Shown here: in pieces, positions 41,091-51,097 of the stretch | How positions within the stretch are numbered: the first letter of the stretch is position 1 | Layout of the letters: every line of letters begins with the position of its first letter | Origin: Nostoc linckia z4 | Lineage (GTDB): Bacteria > Cyanobacteriota > Cyanobacteriia > Cyanobacteriales > Nostocaceae | Reading direction: 5' to 3' | Length of the DNA stretch: 54,194 nucleotides | NCBI RefSeq assembly: GCF_002608075.1 | Contig: NZ_LAHA01000051.1 | Location: 394 to 54,587, forward strand | The notes under the pieces: model-generated | Seen by the model: only the letters and a program-made list of their open reading frames with translations | Database searches by the model: none | Told to the model about the DNA's origin: nothing | Translations under genes and position numbers: made by a program

Positions 41091-43454
41091 TTACTTTGAT
41101 TTATCCAAAGGTAAAAATTCAATTTGTCCTGTATTGGGATTCTGTACAACTTTCACTAGATAAATCTTATCTTGTTGGCGATCGCCATTTGGTTTAAAAG
41201 AAATTAAGCCTGTAGCGCCAGTTGCTTGAAAGTTAGTTTCAGCTATTACTTGCTCGATATTTTCACGACTGGGTGATGGTATTTTTTCTAAAGCTGCCAG
41301 CAACACACGAGTTGCATCGTAAGATAACGCTGTGCGCCAATTCCCTGGTTTTTGCCACATTTTCTCCACTTTTTCAGGGAAATCTCGATTTAATTTATTT
41401 CTAGAATGCCAAGGTATAGCCACTACTGCATCTGCTTGATTGCTTACCAATGCTTTGAGTAGTTTATTATTATCTAAACTATCACCACCGACTACTAAAT
41501 ATTTATTTTTTATAGCGTATTCAATTACCCGAACTGCGGAATCAGAAGTTAAACCATCGGTAGTTGTAAATAAAATAATTACATTTGCTTTTTGTTCTTT
41601 TACTCGATTGAGATTAGTATCTATATTGTCATACAAAGGTATTTCTGCTACTACTTTGCCGCCTGATTCCGAAAGTCTACCTTTCATTTGTGCTTGCAAA
41701 GATTGACTATAAGCACTATTGGGATTAAAAAAGATTGCTGCTTTGAGTTTATTTTGATTTTTTAGGTAGTTAGCTAAAGTTTCAGCAATCACGCGATTGC
41801 TCGGAACTACACGAAAAAAACAATTAGGATAATTTGATTGACAGGATGTAGATAAAGATTCTGAGGTGGCTGTAGCAGAAATTAATAATAGATGTTGTTG
41901 TTGATAAACTTTAATTGCTTCTAAAGTTGTGTCGCTTCTAAAATGGCCAATAACTGCTAAAATATCCTGCTGTTTTCCCAATTTTTCGGCGATTTTTCTA
42001 GCATCTTGAATTTGATTATTATCGCTGGCAATCAAAACTTTTAGACCAAGGTTTTTGCTTTTGTAATTTTGATTAAATTCGTTTTGCGCTTGAGCAACAC
42101 CACGCAATATTTCTTGGCTAGAGTAGATATTATCATTATTAATACTCAAAGGTGCAACAACAGCGATGGTATAAGCTTTGATTTTCTCAACTTCTAAGCG
42201 GCTGTTATTCAGATAAATCAAAGTTTCGGGGTCGCGTTCTTTTTGCCATGCCTTCTCTAACCAAATAATAGCATCTTGGTATTTACCAGCAGCGATCGCC
42301 TTTACTCCTCGTTCTTTTTCTGTTACTCTCATATTGATATTTGGTAACAGAATTTCTTCGCCACAACTGATGCTATCATCTAAAGGAAATCTCCTCAGCC
42401 AAATTTTGTCACATCCATTGACACCATTGAAATACCAATAACTGCCAGGTAATCCAATTCCCAAGGAAATAGCCGTACCAGCTACCCAAGGAGAAATACG
42501 TGGTAAGGTAATTGAATGATTCAAGCGTCGGAAAATTACTTGAGTATTTTCTGGACGATTTTTCCAGTATGGCTCCATCATTTCATCGAGCAAATCGAAA
42601 AGCGATCGCCATTTCATTTTATCTAACCAGCTTCTCCAAGAATGGGAGTGCAAAGGAACTTGGTTGCGCCAAATTAACTTTCCTGTTTTCTCATCTTCTG
42701 GCAAATTTAATGGTGGCTTTCCAGTGAGTAAATGTACAAAAGTTCGTCCTAAAGCAAAAAAATCTGATTGCTTTACCACTGTGCCTTTCATTTGCTCTGG
42801 TGATGAATAACCCACTGTACCAATTATGGTATTTTCATTTTCTTGCTGGACATAAGTTTGTGCTAAATCCCGTACTGCTCCAAAATCAATTAACACAAGT
42901 TTTCCATTTGGTTTAACCATAATGTTGGCTGGTTTAATATCGCGATGAAAATACCCTTGAGCGTGGACTTGCTCTAAAATTTCTAGTATTTGTTTTAAAT
43001 AAGCGATGGCTAATTCTGGTGTGATGGGTTGATTATCGCGATTTTTTAACCATTGTTGTAAATTTAAACCCTCAATTTTTTCCATTACTAAGCAATATAA
43101 TGGCTCTGGACAATTGGGAAAGTTCAATTCAAAATATCCATCCGCCTCAACTTGAGGAATTCCAGAATTATGGAGGCGAATTAATACCTCAGCTTCTCGC
43201 TTAAACAAATTAACTATCTTAGTTTTTTTTTCTGAATCGCTAAATACAGATAAATTCAAAACCTTCAGGACTTTTTTTGTGCCATTATCTTCTACTTCAA
43301 AAGTCCGAGAAAAGCCACCACTCCCCAATAACTTAATTACTCGGTACTTGTTTTGTAGTAATAAATTTGCTCCACAATTGCGGCAAAAAATGTTACCGTT
43401 AGTATTCATTAAATCAGCAGGATTTGGACACTGGGGATTGAGGCAATAACTCAT
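41091..43454 (-). CDS. Zinc-ribbon Ser/Thr kinase fused to a periplasmic amino-acid-type receptor
   Basis: 787 residues from ATG 43454 (GTG 43511 is less likely). A zinc ribbon (CLNPQCPNP, FCRNCGANLLL) precedes a Hanks kinase with LLGSGGFSRTFEV, Lys in KKVLKVL, YFHRDIKPANIMVK, LVLIDFGAVRD and GTVGYSSPEQM, all catalytic residues present. A membrane helix (WVAGTAISLGIGLPGSYWYF) follows. Outside lies a short TPR-like stretch, then a Leu/Ile/Val-binding-type receptor (IAVVAPLSINNDN, LAVIGHFRSDTTLEA, AVVAIPWHS). This is a one-protein receptor kinase: a ligand outside may control phosphorylation inside. The ligand is unknown. Confidence 0.93.
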   Translation of the reverse strand: MSYCLNPQCPNPADLMNTNGNIFCRNCGANLLLQNKYRVIKLLGSGGFSRTFEVEDNGTKKVLKVLNLSVFSDSEKKTKIVNLFKREAEVLIRLHNSGIPQVEADGYFELNFPNCPEPLYCLVMEKIEGLNLQQWLKNRDNQPITPELAIAYLKQILEILEQVHAQGYFHRDIKPANIMVKPNGKLVLIDFGAVRDLAQTYVQQENENTIIGTVGYSSPEQMKGTVVKQSDFFALGRTFVHLLTGKPPLNLPEDEKTGKLIWRNQVPLHSHSWRSWLDKMKWRSLFDLLDEMMEPYWKNRPENTQVIFRRLNHSITLPRISPWVAGTAISLGIGLPGSYWYFNGVNGCDKIWLRRFPLDDSISCGEEILLPNINMRVTEKERGVKAIAAGKYQDAIIWLEKAWQKERDPETLIYLNNSRLEVEKIKAYTIAVVAPLSINNDNIYSSQEILRGVAQAQNEFNQNYKSKNLGLKVLIASDNNQIQDARKIAEKLGKQQDILAVIGHFRSDTTLEAIKVYQQQHLLLISATATSESLSTSCQSNYPNCFFRVVPSNRVIAETLANYLKNQNKLKAAIFFNPNSAYSQSLQAQMKGRLSESGGKVVAEIPLYDNIDTNLNRVKEQKANVIILFTTTDGLTSDSAVRVIEYAIKNKYLVVGGDSLDNNKLLKALVSNQADAVVAIPWHSRNKLNRDFPEKVEKMWQKPGNWRTALSYDATRVLLAALEKIPSPSRENIEQVIAETNFQATGATGLISFKPNGDRQQDKIYLVKVVQNPNTGQIEFLPLDKSK

Positions 43455-43597
43455 AGAGCTAGGGGGATTACTGGAGTGTGGCAGTGTTATCGGATGTTGA
43501 TTTGTGCCCACCTGCTTAGTAATGTATAATAAATTTCAAAAATTCAGGGTGCTTGTCAAGCGTTAAAATACTCGCCGGCCCTGCCAAAGCATGTTTT

Positions 43598-43858
43598 ATG
43601 TCTAAATCTGCAATCACCGTTACCGTCAAATTGTTCGCCGCTTATCAAGAAGCTTTTCAAGTTTCAGAACTGATACTGGAATTTCCTCATGGTACTCCGG
43701 TTAATGCAGTATGCGATCGCCTCATAGCCGAACACCCCGAACTCTCCCAATGGCGTGAAGTTACCCGCTTTGGGATTAATCTCATATTTGTCGAACCAGA
43801 TACGCCCTTACAAGATGGCGATGAAGTGGTGTTAATTCCCCCAGTTAGCGGCGGGTGA
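43598..43858 (+). CDS. moaD: MoaD/ThiS-like sulfur carrier protein
   Basis: 86 residues from ATG 43598; the frame is open to a TTG at 43553 but those codons look non-coding. It has a beta-grasp ubiquitin-like fold: ITVTVKLFAAYQEAFQVSEL, the MoaD-type TRFGINLIFVEPDTPLQDGD and the terminal EVVLIPPVSGG. The C-terminal Gly-Gly is the thiocarboxylate site used to donate sulfur in molybdopterin synthesis. No moaE or moeB lies in the window, so it could also serve another pathway. An STRR array starts immediately after the stop. Confidence 0.88.
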   Translation: MSKSAITVTVKLFAAYQEAFQVSELILEFPHGTPVNAVCDRLIAEHPELSQWREVTRFGINLIFVEPDTPLQDGDEVVLIPPVSGG

Positions 43859-44036
43859 GGGAGATGGGGTGATGGGGTGATGGGGTGATGGGGAGATGGG
43901 GGAGATAGGGGAGAAAAATTGCTACCTTGTCCCCCTTGTCCCCCTTGTCTCCATACCCAATGCCCAATGCCCAATGCCCAATGCCCAATGCCCCATGCCC
44001 AATGCCCCATGCCCCATGCCCCATGCCCAGTCATCA
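43858..44036. repeat. STRR arrays GGTGATG, CCCCTTGT, CCCAATG
   Basis: GGGGTGATGGGGTGATGGGG (43862-43890), TTGTCCCCCTTGTCCCCCTT (43926-43950) and at least nine CCCAATG/CCCCATG heptamers (43960-44028). It lies between convergent genes. Confidence 0.88.
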
Positions 44037-44045
44037 GTCAACACT

Positions 44046-46991
44046 TTATTTCACCTTAGCCCGGAAGCGGACGAAGCCGTAAACATCTTTGATTAAATTG
44101 GGTAAATCTGGAGTGCGGGTGATATTCACTACTACAGCGCCATTGGTATTGTTACCGCAGGATGAGGGGACTGACTCGTTTGCAGGATAGAAACGTCCGC
44201 GATCGCCATCTTCTATGTTGCTAAGGTAAACTGTAGGATTGCTGGAACTAACTGCAAGGGCAATACCTCTATCTGCTGCTGATAAACCGCCATCACTCGG
44301 TGCATTACTATTAAAGGCTGTGGGAATAAAAGTAGCACTGCTGGGAACTAAGTCGCAAAATTTAACGTTAGTGGCATCATTGGGGCCCTTGGAAAGGAAG
44401 TAAATTGTATATTCCAACTCATCTCCTGGCTTCACAGCGCCAGCATTAATCACTCCCCGCAAATAACCAGCAGGCCATTTTGTATCGTTATCTTCAGTGG
44501 CGTAGGGTTCTGGTATATAGTTGGCAGCAGTGGTGGCAACGTCGCTGCGACCATCTACAATGTCGGTTATGTCTTGATTATTGATGCGGGTGATGCGTTT
44601 CACTAACAAAAGCTTGGCATTAGCAACAGTAACACCGTTATTGTTTTCGCCGACGCTGGTAACGCGAGTGCCTATGGTATCAGTGTCTCTAGTTGGTAGA
44701 TAATTTGGACAGCGCGTGCTAGCGTTACCGCTGGTGCTTGCTTCCCAGCAAGCGCTGATATTGGTATCCAAGCCATTGCGAGTTAAGCTGATGGATTGTC
44801 CAGTGTTAACTCCAATTAAAGAAGATTGATATGTGTTGTCCCAAAGATTGAGGGCACTTGCGGGAGGCGTATTAATTTCATTAGCACTGCCATAGGCGAT
44901 ATAGTCAATAATTTGATTTTGATTATCGTACAACCAAATATCATCACCCAAATTGTTGAGTTTGGGAGTTTGTCCTAACCAAGCTTGAAAAGCTGCTCCT
45001 GTGGCTTGATGATTGGCGTTATTATTACCAATCCAAATCACTACATATTGTCCTGGTTGTAAAGTTGTGCCGTTGGGAAATGTATAAGTAAAACCGTTAG
45101 TAGTATCATTATCATTAGCAGTTAAGTGTCCATCAGCCAACTTAAAACCACTCAAATCTACAGCTGATGAAGATGGATTATAAAGTTCAATAAATTCATC
45201 GTTAGTGTTACTATTTGTGCCAGTTTCGTTATATAAAACTTCATTAATTATCACTTTGCCAACGTTGTTAGATGAAACTTTATCAATAATGTTGAATGGA
45301 GTTGGTTGAGTTGTACCAGGATAATAAGTCCATAAATCCAACCCTTTGGCATCTCCAAAAGAGCCGTTACATGATGTCCCAGCATTACCAGCGTTACCAG
45401 ACTGACCAAATTTCCTGTTATTGCTGGCGGTGTCAAAACCGTTAATTGGGTCGCTAAAGGCTGGGTTTGGTGGATTAATACCACAAAGTACTTGACCGGA
45501 AGTACCGATTTGAGTACCAGCGATGGTTTTATAACCGCGATCGTCGTAAAATCCTCTAGTGTTGCCTATGGGATTAGTAGCATTCAGCATTGTGATGGTA
45601 GGGCCGCCAGTAAAATTGTTTTCCGCATCCAATAAGGGAAAGTGATATTCACCTCCGTAAGTTCTGACACTAACTTTGTAATTACTGCCAACCGGAAAAA
45701 AATTACCACTGTTATCTTTTCCATCCCAATTAATTGCTTGCTGTCCCGTTGTGGGCATAATTCCTCGCAAAAGGCGATTTTGGGTGTTGGTGGGGTCAAA
45801 ATTGCTGCCGTCTCGGCTGATAATCAGTTCGTAAGTACCTGTAATGTTGCTATTAAAGTTAAAAGTACCGCCTGTACCGTAAGAACTGTTATTTCCTGAA
45901 ACTGTGCCGTTAAATTGTAAATTATTAACAGTAGGAATAATTGGGCTAAGAGGAATGCCAGTCCCCTCTAAAGTGCCATCTCGTTTGTAACGGTCAACAA
46001 ATCCAAGCACGGTGTCATCGATGGAGTTGAAAAAGGTAGCGAATTGCGGACGAGCCAAGCTAACACCGCCTTGGGGATTTGCCAGCTGACTATCTGCTCC
46101 CAGTATGTCGTGGTAGAGAGGCGATATGCCGTCACTATCAAAAAACCCAGTTTGATTACCATAGAGAACAAATCCATTGGGATCTGTACCCCTGAGTTCT
46201 ACTTTATATCGGAAGCCATCTGTGGTTATTGGATAAACAGGAAAGTTGAGATATAGACCGTTATTACCAGTAAATAATGCTAGATAATAGCTAAATAACC
46301 GCCCCTCTTTGTCAGTTGTGGAAGTTTGGTCGCTGCTGCGTACCGTTACATCCCAAACTGCAACACTAGTTCCTTGTTGAGTACCAAAGTTGTTGCCACT
46401 ACTCAAATTAATCTCACCAGTAGGAGCGCCATTAGTTGAAGAACCACCCCCATCAGGCCCGTAGAAAACGATATCATAAACTCCGGTGGATGGAGCTTGG
46501 TAGAAGCAGGGAATATAGCCGTTGGGATTACCTGGGCCAGAAATCGCACGGGGGCCACTTAACTCTTGTTGGCGACTTGAGATAACACCCCGCCCAGCTT
46601 GGGAAGTACACACAAAATCTGCTGTATTGGGAATAGTTTCACTGCCAATACTGTCACTAACACGATTGGGGTTGTAAACGCTGATATTACCGCTACCTAC
46701 TCCAACTGCACTGGAACCCAAAAGAATATACTCTCCTTGGTTGGCATAGACTTTTAGTAAAGTTCGTCGCAGTACCAGACCGCCATAAGTATCAGTACGC
46801 CATTCTAGGTTAGCTCTGCTACTGCCGGCTGGGGCGTTACTGGGATAGAGGGTGCGACTACCTTCAGCACGAGCAGATTGGATACCAAAATTCAGGTAGC
46901 ACAGTAAAAGAACAAGGCCAGTTAGTAGTTTTTTATAACGGTTGAGGTGATTGTTATTGACCGCTAAAAGACATTTTAACAGTAGACTCAT
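44046..46991 (-). CDS. Large secreted protein with lamin-tail domain and DUF11-like C-terminus
   Basis: 981 residues. The N-terminal signal peptide (LLTGLVLLLCYLNFGIQSAR, cleavage after ARA near residue 42) sends it out of the cytoplasm. A beta-rich first half includes PGQ/FlgD-like segments (GTYELIISRDGSNFDPTN, AINWDGKDNSGNFFPVGSNY). A lamin-tail domain spans about residues 600-720 (KVIINEVLYNE, EFIELYNPSSSAVDLSGFKL, LQPGQYVVIWIGNN). The end is DUF11-like (KPGDELEYTIYFLSKGPNDA). There is no obvious sorting tail. Such proteins are cell-surface or exoprotein components. The specific role is unknown. ATG 46991 is the only good start. Confidence 0.9.
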   Translation of the reverse strand: MSLLLKCLLAVNNNHLNRYKKLLTGLVLLLCYLNFGIQSARAEGSRTLYPSNAPAGSSRANLEWRTDTYGGLVLRRTLLKVYANQGEYILLGSSAVGVGSGNISVYNPNRVSDSIGSETIPNTADFVCTSQAGRGVISSRQQELSGPRAISGPGNPNGYIPCFYQAPSTGVYDIVFYGPDGGGSSTNGAPTGEINLSSGNNFGTQQGTSVAVWDVTVRSSDQTSTTDKEGRLFSYYLALFTGNNGLYLNFPVYPITTDGFRYKVELRGTDPNGFVLYGNQTGFFDSDGISPLYHDILGADSQLANPQGGVSLARPQFATFFNSIDDTVLGFVDRYKRDGTLEGTGIPLSPIIPTVNNLQFNGTVSGNNSSYGTGGTFNFNSNITGTYELIISRDGSNFDPTNTQNRLLRGIMPTTGQQAINWDGKDNSGNFFPVGSNYKVSVRTYGGEYHFPLLDAENNFTGGPTITMLNATNPIGNTRGFYDDRGYKTIAGTQIGTSGQVLCGINPPNPAFSDPINGFDTASNNRKFGQSGNAGNAGTSCNGSFGDAKGLDLWTYYPGTTQPTPFNIIDKVSSNNVGKVIINEVLYNETGTNSNTNDEFIELYNPSSSAVDLSGFKLADGHLTANDNDTTNGFTYTFPNGTTLQPGQYVVIWIGNNNANHQATGAAFQAWLGQTPKLNNLGDDIWLYDNQNQIIDYIAYGSANEINTPPASALNLWDNTYQSSLIGVNTGQSISLTRNGLDTNISACWEASTSGNASTRCPNYLPTRDTDTIGTRVTSVGENNNGVTVANAKLLLVKRITRINNQDITDIVDGRSDVATTAANYIPEPYATEDNDTKWPAGYLRGVINAGAVKPGDELEYTIYFLSKGPNDATNVKFCDLVPSSATFIPTAFNSNAPSDGGLSAADRGIALAVSSSNPTVYLSNIEDGDRGRFYPANESVPSSCGNNTNGAVVVNITRTPDLPNLIKDVYGFVRFRAKVK

Positions 46992-47528
46992 TTATGCTTT
47001 GCTAGCTCCTGATGTTAATTGAATGAGTACGATGTCTGCGACAAGGCACTCTGTATCTGGGCAAAATTTAAAAAGCACTTATAAAGAAGAATAAAAACTC
47101 TAATGCACTTAGGCGATGCCTGCTGTTAGGTTACCCAAGTTGTACGAAAATCTACCATCTTGATTTGCATTCGCTCTCCAATTCTTAAATCGATAGAACT
47201 AGCCCTTCAACAGTGTAGATGCGGTTTATAAGCACCTGTTTGCCGTCGATTAAACCTCTGCGTTCCTTTGCGATCGCTCTGCGTTTCAAAACACTATCTT
47301 TTTCAACGCAAAGGGACACAGAGTAAACGCAAAGGAACGCAGAGTTTTGCCAAATTTAAGATTCAAGTTGAGCGAAGCGATCGCAATTTATTTTTGAAGT
47401 AATTTCTATTTTTTAAAAGTATAATCGCAGAGCTTATTTTTATTCACTCAATAAATTGCTCTGGCAGATTTTTGTTTTATTATCGTAATCATTAATGGAT
47501 AAATTTATGTAATTAAACTTTACAGATA
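46992..47528. other. Divergent spacer with a 17-bp perfect inverted repeat
   Basis: 537 bp with no gene. CTCTGCGTTCCTTTGCG (47256-47272) and CGCAAAGGAACGCAGAG (47328-47344) are perfect inverted repeats around a related inner unit (ACGCAAAGGGACACAGAG). It is one of the dispersed CGCAGAG-type elements of cyanobacteria. AT-rich promoter-like DNA follows up to the ATPase gene. Confidence 0.7.
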
Positions 47529-48587
47529 ATGGCTGATAACCCTTTTTTGGCTGCGGGGATGATTGAAGATCTGAGGCTGTTTGTAGGGCGTAAAGATGAA
47601 CTAAATGCGATCGCATCTCGGATGAAGGGCGACCAGCCTACAAGCATCAATATAGTTGGTGACAAGCACATTGGTAAATCTTCACTGCTGTATTATTTCC
47701 TTCGCACTTGGGAGCAGCGAGTATTACAAAACACCAGTCGCTATGTGGTAATTTACTTAGCGTTACGGGGCGTAGATTGCCAAACTGAAATGGGTTTTTA
47801 TGAGGCTGTGGCAGAAGGTTTACTCAGTCAGGTTCAGGGATGGCAACTACAACTGCGAAATCCTTGGAGGAGTAGACCGCTGAATCGTCAAGCTTTTTCT
47901 GATGCGGTTAGGGAATGGAAACAGCAAGGGAAGCTACCCGTGTTATGTCTGGATGATTTTGAATGCCTTTTGAAATATCCCGATAAATTCGATAATGGAT
48001 TTTATGACAATTTGCGATCGCTGATGGATAGCAACGCCTTGATGTTAGTGGTGGCTTCCCGTAAACAATTGGATGTTTATGCTAACGAGCATCACTTCGG
48101 CTCTAGTTTTTTCAATCTTGGTCACACTATTTATTTGCAAGAACTAACGACAGATGAGGCGATTGAACTGTCGCGCTTACCAAGTCGTTCTATTAATGGT
48201 GCTGCTTTGAGTGTAGACGAACAGAATTGTGTGCAGCAATGGGGCGATCGTCATCCTTACAAGTTGCAATTGGCTGGTTACTATTTGTGGGAAGCACGTC
48301 AACAAGGCAAGCCAATTAAGTGGGCAAAACAGCAGTTTAAACAACAGCTTACTAAAGCTAAATCGGCATCAAAGGGACAGCAATGGCAATTATGGCTGCG
48401 TTGGTTATTTTGGGATTTGCCAGTGCGTCTAGGGAAGATACCTCAATTCATTGGTGTAACTGTAGGTGATATCGGCAACTGGATTACTGGCTTAGTTATG
48501 CTGCTTTTAGCAGTTTTGGTTTTGGTGGGTGTAGTGCCCTGGAATGAACTTTGGGATTTTGTGCGTGACAAATTGGGGATAAAGTAG
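47529..48587 (+). CDS. AAA-type ATPase with C-terminal membrane anchor
   Basis: 352 residues. ORC/AAA-like fold: LFVGRKDELNAIASRM, Walker A GDKHIGKSS (residues 44-52), Walker B PVLCLDDFECLL (near residue 140), a sensor-type LMLVVASRKQL and a small helical lid (EQNCVQQWGDRHPYKLQLAG). The C-terminus has a basic segment and one membrane helix (ITGLVMLLLAVLVLVGVVPW, about residues 317-340). Two bases separate its stop from the next ATPase gene, so they form an operon. The pair resembles STAND-like cyanobacterial ATPases. The catalytic residues are present but the function is unknown. Confidence 0.88.
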   Translation: MADNPFLAAGMIEDLRLFVGRKDELNAIASRMKGDQPTSINIVGDKHIGKSSLLYYFLRTWEQRVLQNTSRYVVIYLALRGVDCQTEMGFYEAVAEGLLSQVQGWQLQLRNPWRSRPLNRQAFSDAVREWKQQGKLPVLCLDDFECLLKYPDKFDNGFYDNLRSLMDSNALMLVVASRKQLDVYANEHHFGSSFFNLGHTIYLQELTTDEAIELSRLPSRSINGAALSVDEQNCVQQWGDRHPYKLQLAGYYLWEARQQGKPIKWAKQQFKQQLTKAKSASKGQQWQLWLRWLFWDLPVRLGKIPQFIGVTVGDIGNWITGLVMLLLAVLVLVGVVPWNELWDFVRDKLGIK

Positions 48588-48589
48588 CC

Positions 48590-51043
48590 ATGAGTAACAA
48601 GTCCCCAACATCAGGCTTTTGGAATTATGTGGCTGAATGCGTGCGGCTTTTGTATTGGGCTTACTTCAAGCCTTTTAGCTTTAAACGCTGGCTGCGCGAT
48701 ATTCATCCAGAACTCAAACCCAGAGATAACCCCTTTCATAAACGAGCTGAGTTTCGTTCTAACCCCCGCCTGCGTCGCTATGCTGGGCAAGTTTGGTGGC
48801 TAACTGCTGTAGTTCCAGTGGTTGCTGTGTTGCTGGTAGCACCAGTTTACACTCTGATGAGTGGTGAGTCATTTAACTGGTTTATAAGCTGTGGTTTTTT
48901 GGTGGGTTGCTTTATAATTCCCGTTCTAGACGGTGGCAGTAAAAAAAATGAACTAGTTAATTTCCTAATTGCTGCTTTTAGTATGTTTTTTAGTATGTAT
49001 TTGGCTGTTCAATTTTTATCAGGCGTAGTGTTGGACGTGGCGTTAGGTGTGATCTTAAGCGTGGGGTCGGCTCTAGTGTTGAACCTAGCGCTCGGCGTAG
49101 CGCTCGACATAGCGTCACACGTCTCAGTAAGTGTAGGCTTGGGCTTGAGTGTGCCGTTGTTAGGTGTGGCGGGAGGCGTGGCGTTGGGCGTGACGCTAGG
49201 TGTGACGGTGGGCGTAGCGTTGAGTGTGGTGGCAGAGGTGGCGTTGCACGTATTGGTAAGCGTGGTGGCAGCCGTAGCTTTTGGTACGGTACTCGGTGGG
49301 CTGGGAGGTATGGGGGGAGAAGTGGCGTTGGGCATCGCGTTAGGCGTAGCAGGGATTTTCGGTATCTTGCGGATTTACTTCTGGTTGCCAGAATTACTGT
49401 GGATACTCACCTTGTTCTTATTGTCTCGCAACGACAAGCAAGTAAATTGTTTGCTATATCTGCCCCCTCGCTTTGATGAATTGATTATTTTGCCTCTGCC
49501 TTTCATGGATTTGATGATTGTACAGGCTTATCGAAAGAACCCTGCTGCTGCCCGTGAGACTATTAATTATCTAATTACATCCACCAATCAGCAAAAAGTA
49601 GCAGCACAGGCAATTTATGGTGTTGTTGTAGATATTTTCAATCGTTGTCAGAGGTTGAGCGATATTTTGGACATTGCCAACCAACTAGCCTGGATTCCCT
49701 CACCACCACCAAAGGAACTTGGCGCTGTCCTGCCCCAATTTTTGGATATTAGTCAGAATGTACGGGCTTCAGAGGAAGCAACTTCACCTTATCGTAAATA
49801 TGAGTTACTGAATATTCCCATCAATGCATTACGCCAACTGGGGCAAAGTCTAGCTTTGACAAAAGATGCTCGCGTTGCTGTCTCTTTTGGCAACGCTGCA
49901 CAAAGTTGGCTGACTATACTAGAGACGGCGCAGCGCACTTTAGAGGAACAAGCACAGCAATCAACAGAAATTCGCCAAGTTTATATTGCTGGTAATTCCC
50001 TAGACCCCGAAACAGCAAAGAATCGTTTCAAAGGGCGAATTGACATATTTCGAGAAATTGAAACATTGGCGCTTTCTGAGCAACCACCAGTATTATTACT
50101 TTATGGTGGACGCAGGACAGGGAAAACCTCAGCGTTGAAATATCTACCTTATAGAATTGGCTCAGATATTGTACCTTTGCTGGTAGATTTACAGGGTGCA
50201 GCATCAGCGACAACGTTAAAAGGATTGGCTGAAAATTTAGCTCAACAAATTATCGAAGCTGCACGGCGATTACCCCGCAAAGTATTCTTGCCTTATCCAG
50301 ATGCCAAAAAACTAGCTGAAGATCCATTTCCGGCGCTGCAAAGTTGGTTAACAGAAATAGAACGCAGCAACCGCAGTCAGCGATTTCTTCTGTGTTTGGA
50401 TGAATACGAACGCTTGGATGAAGTAGTCAAAGCAACAAACAGCCGTGCGCCACTCAATTTTATTCGTAACCTGCTGCAACACCACCAAAAATGGATTTTA
50501 CTTTTTAGCGGTTCGCAGGAGTTATCTGAACTTGAAGATTACTGGAGTGACTATTTAATTAACACCCGTGCTTTGCGAATGACTTACCTGCAAGAATCAG
50601 AAGCCCGCGATTTGATTTTACATCCAGTGGAGAACTTCACCAATATATATGAACCAAGTGCTGTAGATGCAATTATTCAACTGACTCGCTGTCAGCCTTT
50701 TCTGGTTCAGTTGGTATGTTACGAGTTGGTGGAGTCGCTAAACGGCGATATTAGAAGAAACCAGGGAAATGCAGATACAGTCAAAGCCACTGCACAAAAT
50801 GTCGAAGAGATTATTCCGCAAGTGCTTGAGGTAGGCGTTCAGTATTTTCGGGAATTATGGAGGAGTTTAGCAGAGAATGACCGTAATTTACTCCGGCGTT
50901 TAATCCAAGGCGAAATTCCTACACCACAAGACAAAGGTGTTGTCCGCAAACTAGCGCGAAAAGAAATCTTGACTGTAGAAGGCGATGCTTTTCAAGTGCC
51001 TTTGGTACGAAGATATGTAGAACAAGTGTTAGAAGAAGAGTAA
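48590..51043 (+). CDS. Polytopic membrane protein with VALG repeats and C-terminal AAA ATPase
   Basis: 817 residues. A soluble basic N-terminus precedes two membrane helices (near residues 66-88 and 97-115). Residues about 145-262 are then a long Gly/Val/Ala/Leu tract built of tetrapeptides (GVALGVTLGVTVGVALSV), followed by IFGILRIYFWLPELLWILTL. A helical spacer leads to an ATPase: Walker A YGGRRTGKTS (505-514), Walker B FLLCLDEYERLDE (about 598-608), Arg-rich lid and a winged-helix-like end (GVVRKLARKEILTVEGDAFQ). It is the second gene of a tight pair. Membrane-tethered STAND-type sensor or remodelling ATPase is inference. Confidence 0.88.
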   Translation: MSNKSPTSGFWNYVAECVRLLYWAYFKPFSFKRWLRDIHPELKPRDNPFHKRAEFRSNPRLRRYAGQVWWLTAVVPVVAVLLVAPVYTLMSGESFNWFISCGFLVGCFIIPVLDGGSKKNELVNFLIAAFSMFFSMYLAVQFLSGVVLDVALGVILSVGSALVLNLALGVALDIASHVSVSVGLGLSVPLLGVAGGVALGVTLGVTVGVALSVVAEVALHVLVSVVAAVAFGTVLGGLGGMGGEVALGIALGVAGIFGILRIYFWLPELLWILTLFLLSRNDKQVNCLLYLPPRFDELIILPLPFMDLMIVQAYRKNPAAARETINYLITSTNQQKVAAQAIYGVVVDIFNRCQRLSDILDIANQLAWIPSPPPKELGAVLPQFLDISQNVRASEEATSPYRKYELLNIPINALRQLGQSLALTKDARVAVSFGNAAQSWLTILETAQRTLEEQAQQSTEIRQVYIAGNSLDPETAKNRFKGRIDIFREIETLALSEQPPVLLLYGGRRTGKTSALKYLPYRIGSDIVPLLVDLQGAASATTLKGLAENLAQQIIEAARRLPRKVFLPYPDAKKLAEDPFPALQSWLTEIERSNRSQRFLLCLDEYERLDEVVKATNSRAPLNFIRNLLQHHQKWILLFSGSQELSELEDYWSDYLINTRALRMTYLQESEARDLILHPVENFTNIYEPSAVDAIIQLTRCQPFLVQLVCYELVESLNGDIRRNQGNADTVKATAQNVEEIIPQVLEVGVQYFRELWRSLAENDRNLLRRLIQGEIPTPQDKGVVRKLARKEILTVEGDAFQVPLVRRYVEQVLEEE
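49020..49370 (+). repeat. 12-bp-period GV(A/T)L coding repeat
   Basis: Units such as GGCGTGGCGTTG, GGCGTGACGCTA, GGTGTGACGGTG and GGCGTAGCGTTG follow in frame. The period of 12 bp encodes GVxL tetrapeptides. The complementary strand is also open (49009-49335) because of the repeat, but that frame is not credible as a gene. Confidence 0.85.
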
Positions 51044-51097
51044 TTTAACAAGTTATCGAATCACTACTAGTCCTTTCTTTACCCCACCCTAACCCTA

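Noticed and set aside
49009..49335. 108-codon reverse Thr/Pro/Asn-rich ORF
   Set aside because: Antisense reading of the 12-bp GVxL repeat; it exists only because the period is a multiple of three.
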